Below are positions 12,794 to 20,684 of a stretch of 20,684 bases of DNA, piece by piece; the first letter of the stretch is position 1, and each line of letters begins with the position of its first letter. The position numbers and the translations under genes were made by a program. Origin of the DNA: an uncultured Clostridia bacterium (GTDB lineage: Bacteria > Bacillota > Clostridia > Christensenellales > UBA1242); contig CALKLQ010000018.1 in assembly GCA_937992055.1 (NCBI GenBank), positions 1 through 20,684 of the forward strand, in the 5' to 3' direction. Below the pieces are notes generated by a model. The model was not told where the DNA came from and did no database searches. It was given only the letters and a program-made list of their open reading frames with translations.

Positions 12794-13948
12794 CTATTTA
12801 ATCAATTTTTTTAAAAAAGAGTCTTCATATCTTTCCACATAGAAATAATCTAAAATAGATTTGCTCACATTATCAAAGCCATCTAACTCTCCAAGATTGA
12901 CTCCTGATTTTAAATTTTTACCGTAAATCAATAATGGAACATATTCTCTAGAATGGTCTGTGCTTGGGGTAGTTGGGTCACAACCATGATCAGCCGTGAT
13001 GATAAAAATATCGTCATCATCTAACTTAGGCAAGATTTTTAATAGGGCACTGTCAATCTCTTCCAAGGCATTTGCGTATCCTTGAACATCGTTCCTATGT
13101 CCAAATAGCATGTCAGTATCAACTAAGTTTGCAAAACATAGTCCTTTAAAATTTTTATCAACGCATTCTTCCAATGCAAGTAATGCGCTTTTATTATTCT
13201 TTGCAGGCAAAGCCTCTGTAATGCCTTGTCCAACAAAAATATCGTTGATTTTTCCAATTACAATAACATCATATCCAAATTCCTTAAGTTTATCCAACAT
13301 GCTTTTTTGAGGAGGCAAAAGCGCAAAGTCTTTTCTATTTTCGGTTCTAACATAGCCATTTTTTGATTTTATAAAAGGTCTCGCAATCACCCTTGCAACA
13401 TTGTATTTTCCAGTCAAAACCGCTCTTGCCTTTTTACAAATTTCATAGAGTTCTTCAAGCGATATAATTTGTTCGCATGCTGCAATTTGCAAAACACTAT
13501 CTTGTGAGGTATAAATTATTGGTGCCTTGGTTTTTAAATGTTGGTCGCCAAGTCTTTTGATTATCTCTGTGCCACTTGCAACTTCATTTCCAATAAACTT
13601 GCAACCACAAACCCTTTCCAAATTTTCAATTAATTCATTTGGAAATCCATTTTTAAATGTTGGATAAGGATTATCTAAAACAATACCAGCCAATTCATAA
13701 TGACCAGCAGTTGTGTCTTTCGCCTTTGTCTTTTCCCTCATTTTTGCATAGTTTCCAATGAGTGTGCCTTTATAATCTAAGTTTAAACCATCAATACTTT
13801 TAAGTCCCAAGGCAGACATTGTAACAAGTTTTATGCCTGTGTGTTCAAGAATGTGTAAAAAGGTGTTACTACCCTCATCACCAAATTCTTTTGCATCAGG
13901 AAGTTCCCCAACCCCAAAGCTGTCTATAACCGTCAAAAATATCCTCAT
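12794..13948 (-). CDS. deoB: Phosphopentomutase
   Basis: DeoB interconverts ribose/deoxyribose 1- and 5-phosphates, linking nucleoside breakdown to central metabolism. It is an alkaline-phosphatase-superfamily enzyme with two Mn ions. Visible metal and catalytic motifs are VIDSFGVGELPDA (Asp9), TTAGHYELAG (with the phosphorylated Thr region), GIVL, VDTDMLFGHRNDVQGYA, and ADHGCDPTTPSTDHSREYVP. At 384 residues it is full length. ATG has AGAGG about 8 nt upstream and lies 10 nt after the second signal peptidase gene, so it appears to be the last gene of that operon. No nucleoside phosphorylase or kinase is nearby, so the pairing with secretion genes is odd. Confidence 0.97.
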   Translation of the reverse strand: MRIFLTVIDSFGVGELPDAKEFGDEGSNTFLHILEHTGIKLVTMSALGLKSIDGLNLDYKGTLIGNYAKMREKTKAKDTTAGHYELAGIVLDNPYPTFKNGFPNELIENLERVCGCKFIGNEVASGTEIIKRLGDQHLKTKAPIIYTSQDSVLQIAACEQIISLEELYEICKKARAVLTGKYNVARVIARPFIKSKNGYVRTENRKDFALLPPQKSMLDKLKEFGYDVIVIGKINDIFVGQGITEALPAKNNKSALLALEECVDKNFKGLCFANLVDTDMLFGHRNDVQGYANALEEIDSALLKILPKLDDDDIFIITADHGCDPTTPSTDHSREYVPLLIYGKNLKSGVNLGELDGFDNVSKSILDYFYVERYEDSFLKKLIK

Positions 13949-13958
13949 ATTTTACCTC

Positions 13959-15107
13959 TTAAGCCTTTTTTAAACGCTTATTAATCGTTTTATTTTTAAC
14001 TTCTAATTTTAATTCATGTTTACTCTTAAATTTATTTTTAAGAGGGCCTTTAGCAAGTATTCTTTTTAAACCTTCAATACTAGGAGAACTAAGACGCATA
14101 AGCTCAGCCTTATTTTTGAGCTTTAACAATCTTTTTTGCTCCTCCTTGCCATAATAATTTAGCCAAAATTTCCAATAATTTTCCCTTCCAGTTTCATAAA
14201 TGCTAATTGAAGCATTTACAATTTCTAGATAATTTTTATCCTTTTTAGAAGCATCCTCTGCTTTTAAATGCCCCCATAAAAATTCTTTTACCTCAGATTT
14301 TTTCTTTTTAGAAGTGACATCGTAAAAGTATATTTTATCAAGGTCATCCATATCTTTACCAATTTTCATACTTAAGCATTCTTCGTTGTCAAAAGGAACT
14401 AATAAAGACAAAACCTTTTTTTCTAATGAAATGGCAATAACCATATCAAAAATTTCCATTAGCTGGAAAAATATTAAAATGCTTAAAGGAACAATCACTA
14501 AAACCACCATTCCAATAGATGTAGAACAAAATTTTAAGACATCCATAAAAAAGTGAGAATTGATTGCATTTTTACCAACTACAAAATCATCTCTAATTAA
14601 AAAAGGATCTGAGCTACCATTAGAAACACCCTTAGTTTTGAAAAATCTAGTTCCATCTTGAGCCATGTAAACCGCCTCGATTCTGTGAAAAATAATTGAA
14701 GCTTTTTTAGAAATGGCATCTTCCTGCGTTGTTGTTCCAACAACACTTTTATCAGAGGTTATTTCGGGCAAATTATTAAAATCTTCTATCAATGTAAGTC
14801 TGCTTTCACTAGGGTCACTTGGGTCAAAAAAACGATAAAATGCAATATCATCACCAACACGTAGTTTTTCTGTATTGATTTTTTTAATCATTGTGTAGTC
14901 TCCAACGTTGTATCCCGCGTCCACCATACTACCAGATAAAATTTTAACAACAGAGAAACCTAAAATAGAAACCACCTTATTTTCGCTTTTTGCATTTATC
15001 ATAACAAAACTTGTAAACAAGGAAAGAATTATAACTGGCAATAAAAGTATATCAGTTATAATTCCTAAAACCTTACTAAAACTAGTTTTTTCTTTCCCTT
15101 TTTTCAA
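13959..15107 (-). CDS. SipW-type (S26B) signal peptidase with cytosolic C-terminal domain, copy 2 (382 aa)
   Basis: An N-terminal membrane segment (about 13-37), outer catalytic domain (45-180), second membrane segment (198-222) and a cytosolic part of about 160 residues. Catalytic set by family comparison: Ser60 in KILSGSM, His141 in IIFHRIE, Asp167 in TKGVSNGSSDP. The use of His rather than Lys places it with SipW and ER-type enzymes, which in Bacillus process TasA-like proteins; no such substrate is encoded here. The cytosolic part (about 228-340) resembles that of copy 1 (KIYFY, then WKFWLNYY, then RLLKLKNK) and is not usual for SipW. The start is TTG at 15107, with AGAGGG 6 nt upstream; a TTG at 15128 lacks a site. 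It overlaps copy 1 by 26 bp. Confidence 0.85.
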   Translation of the reverse strand: MKKGKEKTSFSKVLGIITDILLLPVIILSLFTSFVMINAKSENKVVSILGFSVVKILSGSMVDAGYNVGDYTMIKKINTEKLRVGDDIAFYRFFDPSDPSESRLTLIEDFNNLPEITSDKSVVGTTTQEDAISKKASIIFHRIEAVYMAQDGTRFFKTKGVSNGSSDPFLIRDDFVVGKNAINSHFFMDVLKFCSTSIGMVVLVIVPLSILIFFQLMEIFDMVIAISLEKKVLSLLVPFDNEECLSMKIGKDMDDLDKIYFYDVTSKKKKSEVKEFLWGHLKAEDASKKDKNYLEIVNASISIYETGRENYWKFWLNYYGKEEQKRLLKLKNKAELMRLSSPSIEGLKRILAKGPLKNKFKSKHELKLEVKNKTINKRLKKA

Positions 15108-16155
15108 GCTTTTCCCTCTTTTCCGCAATTTTGCTTCTTAATAATTTTTCATAATCATATTGTTCTTTCAACTTGGCAAGCTTTTTCTTTTGATAGGAAG
15201 ACAAGTTTTCAAGCCAAAAATTAAAATATTTTTCCTCATCATCTGCGAACTTTAAAGAATCTTTTGCAAGTGCAATTTGTTTTTCATCATTTTTGTTTTT
15301 AGGCTCAAACTCCCACATATAAGCAAAAACTCGTTCTTTTTCTTGGGTTTGAGTTGTCGCAAAAAAGTATACCTTTCTAAACGTTTCCATTTCAGCCATT
15401 ATATTGGCTTTAAGGCTTTCAGGAGAATCATAAGCCAACTCTCTAATAAAAACCTTGTTTTCTAAAATCATATTGTTCACCTGTTCGATAATGCTCAAAC
15501 ATTGAAATAATATTAAAATAGAAAGTGGAAGCACAACCAACACTATCATTCCTAAACTTGAAGCACAAAACTTACAAAAGCCTCTTACAAAATTTGGAGT
15601 GTAGCTATATTGTCCAACAATAAAATCTTGTCGCATAAAACCATCAGGGGTATCTCCTTCTGTTGCTCCAACCGTTTCATAATAAACACTGCCGTCAATA
15701 GTGCTAACTTTAATACTTTTAATTTGATGAAAATAAATTGCTCGTTTCTGTTTTTTCAAATCAGAAGATGTGGTTCTTCCATCCGGAGATGTACCAGTGG
15801 TTGTTCCATCCCATGATTCCTTATCCACTAAATGTTCTCTACAATCTAAATCAACCGGGTCGGCATAATTATAAAATGCCACGATGTCACCAACCTTAAG
15901 TTTGTCATAATTAGGTTTTTTAACAAAGACGATATCACCAACTTTAAAGCCCTTTTCAACCATACTATCTGACATAATTTTAACAACAGAGGTTCCAAAA
16001 AATGAAGGAAGCGAACTGTTCCTGTTAAAAAGCAACATACTAAACGAAGCCAGCAGAGAAATTATTAAAACGGGGTACATAATAATGTCCGCAATAATTC
16101 CTAATACCTTATAAAACGTAGGCTTTGTTTTTTTATTTGCCTTGATATTTTCCAC
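15082..16155 (-). CDS. SipW-type (S26B) signal peptidase with cytosolic C-terminal domain, copy 1 (357 aa)
   Basis: Same architecture as copy 2: membrane segment about 19-43, outer S26 domain 50-185, second membrane segment 199-223, cytosolic domain 228-357 ending in a Lys/Arg/Glu helix. Catalytic residues by comparison: Ser64 in KIMSDSM, His143 in YFHQI, and Asp168 or Asp171 in ATEGDTPD. A variable Thr/Ser/Gly-rich insertion (about 112-133, sharing GTTT with copy 2) precedes the His box. The C-terminal domain carries KVYFF, FNFWLENLSSYQKKKLAKLK, matching copy 2. The start is GTG at 16155 without a Shine-Dalgarno; the -10 box lies exactly 6 nt before it, so the mRNA may be leaderless. First gene of the operon with copy 2 and deoB. 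Confidence 0.86.
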   Translation of the reverse strand: MENIKANKKTKPTFYKVLGIIADIIMYPVLIISLLASFSMLLFNRNSSLPSFFGTSVVKIMSDSMVEKGFKVGDIVFVKKPNYDKLKVGDIVAFYNYADPVDLDCREHLVDKESWDGTTTGTSPDGRTTSSDLKKQKRAIYFHQIKSIKVSTIDGSVYYETVGATEGDTPDGFMRQDFIVGQYSYTPNFVRGFCKFCASSLGMIVLVVLPLSILILFQCLSIIEQVNNMILENKVFIRELAYDSPESLKANIMAEMETFRKVYFFATTQTQEKERVFAYMWEFEPKNKNDEKQIALAKDSLKFADDEEKYFNFWLENLSSYQKKKLAKLKEQYDYEKLLRSKIAEKREKLEKRERKN

Positions 16156-16161
16156 CTAGAT

Positions 16162-16190
16162 ATTATATACTAACAAAAATTTTTTTCCAA
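16162..16190 (-). promoter_or_regulatory. Candidate leaderless promoter of the signal peptidase-deoB operon
   Basis: TTGGAA (16185-16190), 17-bp spacer, TATAAT (16162-16167). The predicted first base is the G of the GTG start codon at 16155. Confidence 0.5.
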
Positions 16191-16278
16191 ACATTTGCAT
16201 ATATAATAAAAATTTATTTTTTTTGGTAAAGTTAAAGCTTTAAATATTACAATTAAAAAATAAATTATAATTAAAATA

Positions 16279-16318
16279 ATAAAAAATATATCAATAAATT
16301 AACTGATATATTTTTTTT
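16279..16318 (-). terminator. Intrinsic terminator of the Ca2+ ATPase gene (bidirectional)
   Basis: AAAAAATATATCA (16281-16293) pairs perfectly with TGATATATTTTTT (16304-16316), 10-nt loop, with A/T runs on both sides, 5 nt past the stop. Confidence 0.8.
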
Positions 16319-16322
16319 AATA

Positions 16323-18962
16323 TTAAATATTTTTTTTCTTTTCAATTCTTTTAATAATAAATTTTAAAAGTTCACTAAAAGGTAAAATTAACAATGACAA
16401 ACCTAAAATGATTAACCATGAAGAATAATTTAAACTTACAAGTGAAATGACGTTATGAAGTGGAGTGAATGCAATTATAACTAAAAATAATACTCCAACA
16501 AAAAATGCTCCAACTTGCCACATATTTTTAAAGGGATTATTTGAAAATAAATACCCCTCAATTCTAACAGAAAAAATATAAAATAATTGTACAAAATTTA
16601 AGGTGAAAAATGCCATTGTTGAAGCAATTTTATCATCATTAAATATTTTTAATCCAATTAAATATGAGCTTAAAATTATAATTGCTTGAAAAATTCCATT
16701 TACAACTATTGAAACTCCAATTCCATCAGATAACAAAGTTTTTTTACTATTTCTAGGAGTTTCATTCATGAGGTCTTTTTCTGCCGGTTCAAAACCCATG
16801 GCAATTGCTGGCAAAGAATCTGTAATCAAGTTTACGAACAATATTTGCACCGGCAATAGGAAAATAAATTGCGGAAAGGCAAGAGTTGCTATGAAAATAG
16901 ACAAAACTTCAGCAAGATTCGCAGAAAATAAAAACTTTATTGTCTTTTGAATATTTTTATAGATTTTCCTGCCCTCTTCAACTGCCAAAACAATGGTCGC
17001 AAAATTATCATCAGTTACAATTATATCCGCAACCTCTTTAGTGACATCGGTTCCAGTTATTCCCATGCCAACACCAATACTTGCCGTCTTTAAACTAGGC
17101 GCATCATTGACACCATCACCGGTCATTGCAACCACCTTTCCAAGTTTTTTAAATGTTTGAACAATACGCACCTTGTTTTCAGGACTCACTCTTGCAAAAA
17201 CACTAGTAGTCTTTAGTCTCTCAACAAACTCATCATCTGAAAGTTTATCAAGCTCAACTCCAAGCATAACCTCACTAATTGAACTAGCTATTCCAATTTC
17301 CTTTGCTATAGCAAAGGCAGTGTTTTTATGATCTCCAGTTATCATTACAGCCCGCATTCCTGCCCTATTACATTTCATGACCGCACTTTTAACCTCTCGT
17401 CTAGGTGGGTCAATCATACCCACCATTCCAATGAAGGTCAGTTCACTTTCCCAATCGTTTTTCGTTCCAACTTTATTTTTATAAGCAAATCCCAAAACTC
17501 TATGAGCCTTATCTGCCATTTGATTGTTAGCCATAGAAATTTGTGAAATAAGTTCATCTGTCAAAGGCAAAACATTTCCATCTATTAAAATATTACTACA
17601 AATGTTTAAAATATTATCTACCGCACCTTTAGTAAAAACCATATCGCCTTCATCGGTTTTGTTTATTGTTGTCATAAGTTTTCGTTTGGAATCAAAAGAA
17701 ATTTCATCTAAACGCTTAAATTTGTCATCTGCCTGTTTTTTTGAAAATCCGCATTTTTGTGAAAAATAACAAAGTGCAGTTTCGGTAGGATCTCCAACAA
17801 AATTTGATTTATTTTGAACAGAATCATTGCAAAGTGTCATACACTTTATAAGCTCTAAAAATGTTGAATTGGTTGTGTTATTAACAGCTTCTGTCAATTG
17901 ATTGTCATAATATAATGCTTTTACAGTCATTACATTTTGAGTAAGAGTACCGGTTTTATCAGAACAAATTACCTCACAACAACCCAAAGTTTCCACTGCG
18001 TGCAAGTGTTTTACTATAGCCTTTTTTTTAGCAAGTTTAGTAACACCCATGCTCATTATAATAGTTATGACAGCAGGTAAACTTTCTGGTATAGCGGCAA
18101 CAGCAAGAGCAACAGCTATTAAAAACGCCTCAATAATGGGCTCTTCAGGCCTCAGAACCAATTCACAAACAAAGGTGATTATGGCAATAAAAAGAATTAT
18201 AATAGTGATAATCTTGCCAACCACGGCTATATTTTTTTGAAGAGGTGTAACCTCTTTTTCAGTTGTGGCAAGAATATTTGCAATCTTCCCAATCTCGGTT
18301 TCAGAGCCGGTGGCGACAACAACACCAACCGCCCTTCCATTTGTTATAACGTTTCCAGAATATAGCATATTTTTTCTATCCGCCAAGGCCGCAGAAGATG
18401 AGCACTTAAATTCAGCAGATTTTGAAACCGCATTGCTTTCACCTGTCAATGATGACTCATCACAACTAAGGTTTGCACTTTCCAAAATTCTTAAGTCAGC
18501 AGGCACAATATCACCGGCTTCTAAAATTACCACATCTCCTTTTACCAAATGTGAACTTGAAATTTTAACAAGTTCACCATCCCTTAAAACCTTTGCATCT
18601 GGCTTGGTCAGTGATTTTAATTTTTCAAGGGCATTTTCAGCCTTATTTTCCTGCAAATAACCAATAATTGCATTAATTAACACTATCCCTAAAATTATAA
18701 GTCCATCGACTAGCTCACTTGTTTGATTTTCTTTAATTGCAACTGCAATAGAAATAATTGCTGCAACAATTAAAATTACTATCATGATATCTTTAAATTG
18801 AGCTAAAAATTTTAAAACCCGACTTTTCTTTTTTCCCTCTTTGGGTTGATTCAAGCCATCTTTTTCAAGTCTTAAATTTGCCTCTTTGCTCGACAATCCT
18901 TTTTTTGTGGTGTTAAATGTTTCAAGCACCTCAGTTCTTGAAAGTTCATAAACATTTTTCAT
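16323..18962 (-). CDS. P2-type cation-transporting ATPase, probably Ca2+ (879 aa)
   Basis: A full-length P-type pump that exports Ca2+ at the cost of ATP. Motifs in order: N-terminal cation ATPase domain, actuator TGES (173-176), M4 AVAAIPESLPAV (292-296 PESLP), phosphorylation site CSDKTGTLT (Asp335), nucleotide-domain KGAVDNIL, MIDPPR, TGDHKNTAFAIA, hinge MTGDGVNDAPSL, M5 FSANLAEVLSIF, M6 NLITDSLPAIAMGFEP. The M4 Glu, M5 Asn/Glu and M6 Asn-x-x-Thr-Asp are the Ca2+ site residues of the SERCA/PMCA group, which favours Ca2+ over Na+/K+ or Mg2+. The ATG at 18962 is chosen over an in-frame TTG at 18980, which overlaps the -10 box. No Shine-Dalgarno is present; transcription is predicted to begin about 1 nt before the ATG. 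Confidence 0.93.
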   Translation of the reverse strand: MKNVYELSRTEVLETFNTTKKGLSSKEANLRLEKDGLNQPKEGKKKSRVLKFLAQFKDIMIVILIVAAIISIAVAIKENQTSELVDGLIILGIVLINAIIGYLQENKAENALEKLKSLTKPDAKVLRDGELVKISSSHLVKGDVVILEAGDIVPADLRILESANLSCDESSLTGESNAVSKSAEFKCSSSAALADRKNMLYSGNVITNGRAVGVVVATGSETEIGKIANILATTEKEVTPLQKNIAVVGKIITIIILFIAIITFVCELVLRPEEPIIEAFLIAVALAVAAIPESLPAVITIIMSMGVTKLAKKKAIVKHLHAVETLGCCEVICSDKTGTLTQNVMTVKALYYDNQLTEAVNNTTNSTFLELIKCMTLCNDSVQNKSNFVGDPTETALCYFSQKCGFSKKQADDKFKRLDEISFDSKRKLMTTINKTDEGDMVFTKGAVDNILNICSNILIDGNVLPLTDELISQISMANNQMADKAHRVLGFAYKNKVGTKNDWESELTFIGMVGMIDPPRREVKSAVMKCNRAGMRAVMITGDHKNTAFAIAKEIGIASSISEVMLGVELDKLSDDEFVERLKTTSVFARVSPENKVRIVQTFKKLGKVVAMTGDGVNDAPSLKTASIGVGMGITGTDVTKEVADIIVTDDNFATIVLAVEEGRKIYKNIQKTIKFLFSANLAEVLSIFIATLAFPQFIFLLPVQILFVNLITDSLPAIAMGFEPAEKDLMNETPRNSKKTLLSDGIGVSIVVNGIFQAIIILSSYLIGLKIFNDDKIASTMAFFTLNFVQLFYIFSVRIEGYLFSNNPFKNMWQVGAFFVGVLFLVIIAFTPLHNVISLVSLNYSSWLIILGLSLLILPFSELLKFIIKRIEKKKNI

Positions 18963-18969
18963 AAAACTT

Positions 18970-18999
18970 ATTATACACAAATATAAAAAAATTTGTCAA
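18970..18999 (-). promoter_or_regulatory. Candidate leaderless promoter of the Ca2+ ATPase gene
   Basis: Consensus TTGACA (18994-18999) and TATAAT (18970-18975), 18-bp spacer; the predicted start is 18963, one base before the ATG. Confidence 0.65.
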
Positions 19000-19074
19000 A
19001 GAAGAGAGGTGTTTTCCAACCTAAATTCTGAGTTTATCTAGTTTTTGTAAATAATATTAAAAAAGAAAAAAGCT

Positions 19075-19108
19075 AAATAAAAAATTGTCCACTCGAATAA
19101 GTAGACAA
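19075..19108 (-). terminator. Probable terminator downstream of the U32 gene
   Basis: On minus TTGTC-ACT / AGT-GACAA stems (one mismatch, 6-nt loop) are followed by TTTTTTATTT. It lies about 140 nt past the stop. A weaker hairpin (AAGAGTAG/CTACTCTT) overlaps the stop codon itself. Confidence 0.6.
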
Positions 19109-19247
19109 ATCTTTGGTCCCACATAATAAAAACAAAACTCTAAAAAAGTTAAAACGCTTTAATTAAAAGAAATTTTATCTTTTTAAGTACAAAAATTTTA
19201 ACGATATTTAAATTTTGCGAGCCAAAAGAGTAGTATAAACTTTTACA

Positions 19248-20501
19248 TTAGTCTACTCTTAAAATTTCGCCCTTACATAAATTAATATTTTTATCACAAA
19301 TTAGATACAACTTTTGTTGAACCAATCTTGCCACTTCAACGTTATTACCCATTTCATCTTCTAAAAGGTAATTGCATAGACTAAGATTCAAATTTTTGCC
19401 AAATGAAAGAACTTCGATTGTTTGAGAGGTAGAAAAATTGTTTCGTTGTTCTATTAATGTTTTGCCATTTTTTGTATCTTCGAGAACAACCCCCACAAAT
19501 TTTTTTGTTGCAACCGGCATTGAAGATTGCAAATTTTCCTTATTGTCATCATTAAAGCAAAATCCAGTCGTATATTTTCTATGACTGCTCTTTTCTAATT
19601 CTGAATAAAGCTGGTTCAAAATTTCCGCATTGTCTTTTTCAAAACTAGTTAGTTTGCCATCAAAAGTATTTTCCTTTTTGTAATCTAGATATAAATCAAT
19701 AGTACGCCTATATGCATTTGTTACATTTGCAACATAATATGAGGATTTCATCCTACCCTCTATTTTGAAACTGGAAACGCCAATTTCTATGAGTCTGTCA
19801 ATATATTTCAATAAATTCAAATCTTTAGAGTTAAAAATGTATGTGCCTTTATCATCTTCCTGAACCTCGTAATTTTCACCCTGCCTCGACCTTTCTGTAA
19901 CCGAATATTCCCACCTGCAAGCCTGAGTACACATTCCTCTATTTGAATCTCTGCCTGCAAGATAGTTTGATAAAAGACATCTACCAGAATAAGAAATGCA
20001 CATGGCACCATGAACAAAAACCTCAAGTTCAACATCTTTTGAAAGATTTTCACGAATATATTTTATTTCATTAAAAGAGAGTTCTCTTGCAAGAACAATT
20101 CTTTTTGCACCCATTTTTTCAAAAAACTTGGCAGATTCCAAATTCAAAACATTTGCTTGTGTGCTTACATGAATATCTAGGCTGGAATGCTCTTTTATAA
20201 AATTAATTACTCCAATATCTGCAACGATAACTCCATCAACTTTGGCTTGTTCCAAAAATTTTAAATAGTCTTCCAATCCCACAAAATCACTTGAATGAGC
20301 AATGATGTTAATGGTCACATATACTTTTTTCCCTCTTTCATGTGCAATTGAACATGCTTTTAAAATTTCCTCATCAGAAAAATTACCAGCAAAGGCACGT
20401 AAAGAAAATCTTTGTCCAGCAAGATAAACCGCGTCAGCACCAAAATCTAACGCAGTTAAAAATTTTTCAAAATTCCCAGCGGGAGCTAATAATTCAACCA
20501 T
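19248..20501 (-). CDS. trhP: U32 family protein, TrhP/YegQ-type (tRNA uridine-34 hydroxylation) (417 aa)
   Basis: The protein starts MVELLAPAGNFEKFLTALDFGADAVY and contains the U32 signature EVFVHGAMCISYSGRCLLS with the later MCTQACRW cysteines, about residues 160-195; these four Cys probably hold an iron-sulfur cluster. SSFKIEGRMKS and a C-terminal beta-barrel-like region (KKFVGVV, IEQRNNFS) follow. Members of this size (YegQ/TrhP; YrrN and YrrO in Bacillus) use prephenate for 5-hydroxylation of uridine 34 in tRNA. The larger RlhA (about 650 aa) and smaller UbiU/UbiV fit less well by length. Older annotation calls them collagenases or peptidases, which is doubtful. No Shine-Dalgarno precedes the ATG; transcription is predicted to begin about 3 nt upstream. 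It appears to be a single-gene unit. Confidence 0.87.
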   Translation of the reverse strand: MVELLAPAGNFEKFLTALDFGADAVYLAGQRFSLRAFAGNFSDEEILKACSIAHERGKKVYVTINIIAHSSDFVGLEDYLKFLEQAKVDGVIVADIGVINFIKEHSSLDIHVSTQANVLNLESAKFFEKMGAKRIVLARELSFNEIKYIRENLSKDVELEVFVHGAMCISYSGRCLLSNYLAGRDSNRGMCTQACRWEYSVTERSRQGENYEVQEDDKGTYIFNSKDLNLLKYIDRLIEIGVSSFKIEGRMKSSYYVANVTNAYRRTIDLYLDYKKENTFDGKLTSFEKDNAEILNQLYSELEKSSHRKYTTGFCFNDDNKENLQSSMPVATKKFVGVVLEDTKNGKTLIEQRNNFSTSQTIEVLSFGKNLNLSLCNYLLEDEMGNNVEVARLVQQKLYLICDKNINLCKGEILRVD

Positions 20502-20510
20502 ATAGATAAT

Positions 20511-20539
20511 ATTATATCATATTTTAACCGCTTGTACAA
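20511..20539 (-). promoter_or_regulatory. Candidate near-leaderless promoter of the U32 gene
   Basis: TTGTAC (20534-20539), 17-bp spacer, TATAAT (20511-20516); the predicted start at about 20504 leaves a 5' untranslated region of about 3 nt. Confidence 0.6.
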
Positions 20540-20574
20540 TTAAAAAATTGCAACCGCATTTTATGAATTATATA

Positions 20575-20630
20575 TTAGCTTTTCAAAAGTGGCGCAGCCA
20601 CATTTTATTCATTCATTCGTGAGTGACTAA
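20575..20630. repeat. Cluster of small palindromes in the terminal gene-free stretch
   Basis: TTAG (20575-20578) and CTAA (20627-20630) enclose three adjacent palindromes: CTTTTCAAAAG (20579-20589), GTGGCGCAGCCAC (20589-20601) and TCATTCGTGAGTGA (20613-20626). ATTC is repeated three times in tandem just before the last. No gene was found between 20540 and the window end. Confidence 0.4.
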
Positions 20631-20684
20631 CATTCAATTTTACGTTCTATTATTAAATCACGATATCACAACCGCTTTTGCGAG

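Noticed and set aside
18963..18980. TTG start at 18980 that would lengthen the Ca2+ ATPase by six residues
   Set aside because: It overlaps the consensus -10 box of the gene, and the family start fits the ATG at 18962.

Overview
The window is a low-GC bacterial chromosome segment, most likely from an uncultured spore-forming Firmicute (Clostridia-like). The grounds are strong AT bias, Shine-Dalgarno sequences of the AAGGAGG type, genome-encoded CCA ends on the tRNAs, an rpsB-tsf pair, DUF421/DUF4363 and SpoVB-type proteins, a short EF-Ts and SipW-type signal peptidases. No phage, transposase, CRISPR array or other mobile element is visible. Almost everything is on the minus strand; only the SpoVB-like flippase and tRNA-His are on plus.

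Layout. 1-253: two minus-strand tRNA genes (Ala-TGC, and a clipped tRNA with anticodon GCT on an apparently class-I body) behind one good promoter. 254-792: no gene, but several inverted repeats, including a compact four-way palindrome at 527-600. 793-1412: a small protein of unknown function, preceded by its own promoter, a 14-codon leader ORF and a hairpin. 1452-2911: a tightly packed three-gene set (LURP-one/YxjI-like protein and two small membrane proteins). 3007-3297: a double-LysM protein with no signal peptide, divergent from the SpoVB-like flippase (3417-4988). 4966-7000: DUF4363, DUF421 (YetF) and DegV. 7189-8365: a degenerate SipW-type signal peptidase homologue with a Pro/Lys-rich tail and a structured 5' leader. 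8583-10248: rsmD and ddl. 10485-10635: a self-contained tRNA-His unit. 10887-12591: rpsB-tsf with promoter, about 117 nt leader and terminator. 12794-16190: an operon of two tandem SipW-type signal peptidases followed by deoB. 16323-18999: a P2-type Ca2+ ATPase. 19248-20539: a U32 (TrhP/YegQ-type) protein. 20540-20684: small palindromes and no gene.

Three themes link the genes. First, there are three paralogous S26B (SipW-type) proteins: two keep the Ser/His/Asp set and share an unfamiliar cytosolic C-terminal domain, and one has lost Ser and His. Second, several genes without a Shine-Dalgarno (rsmD, the first signal peptidase, the Ca2+ ATPase, the U32 gene and possibly DUF421) have a -10 box placed so that transcription would start within 0-3 nt of the start codon, which suggests leaderless mRNAs. 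Third, other transcripts carry structured leaders (the small unknown gene, the dead signal peptidase, rpsB). All of this is read by eye; no database search or folding program was run.
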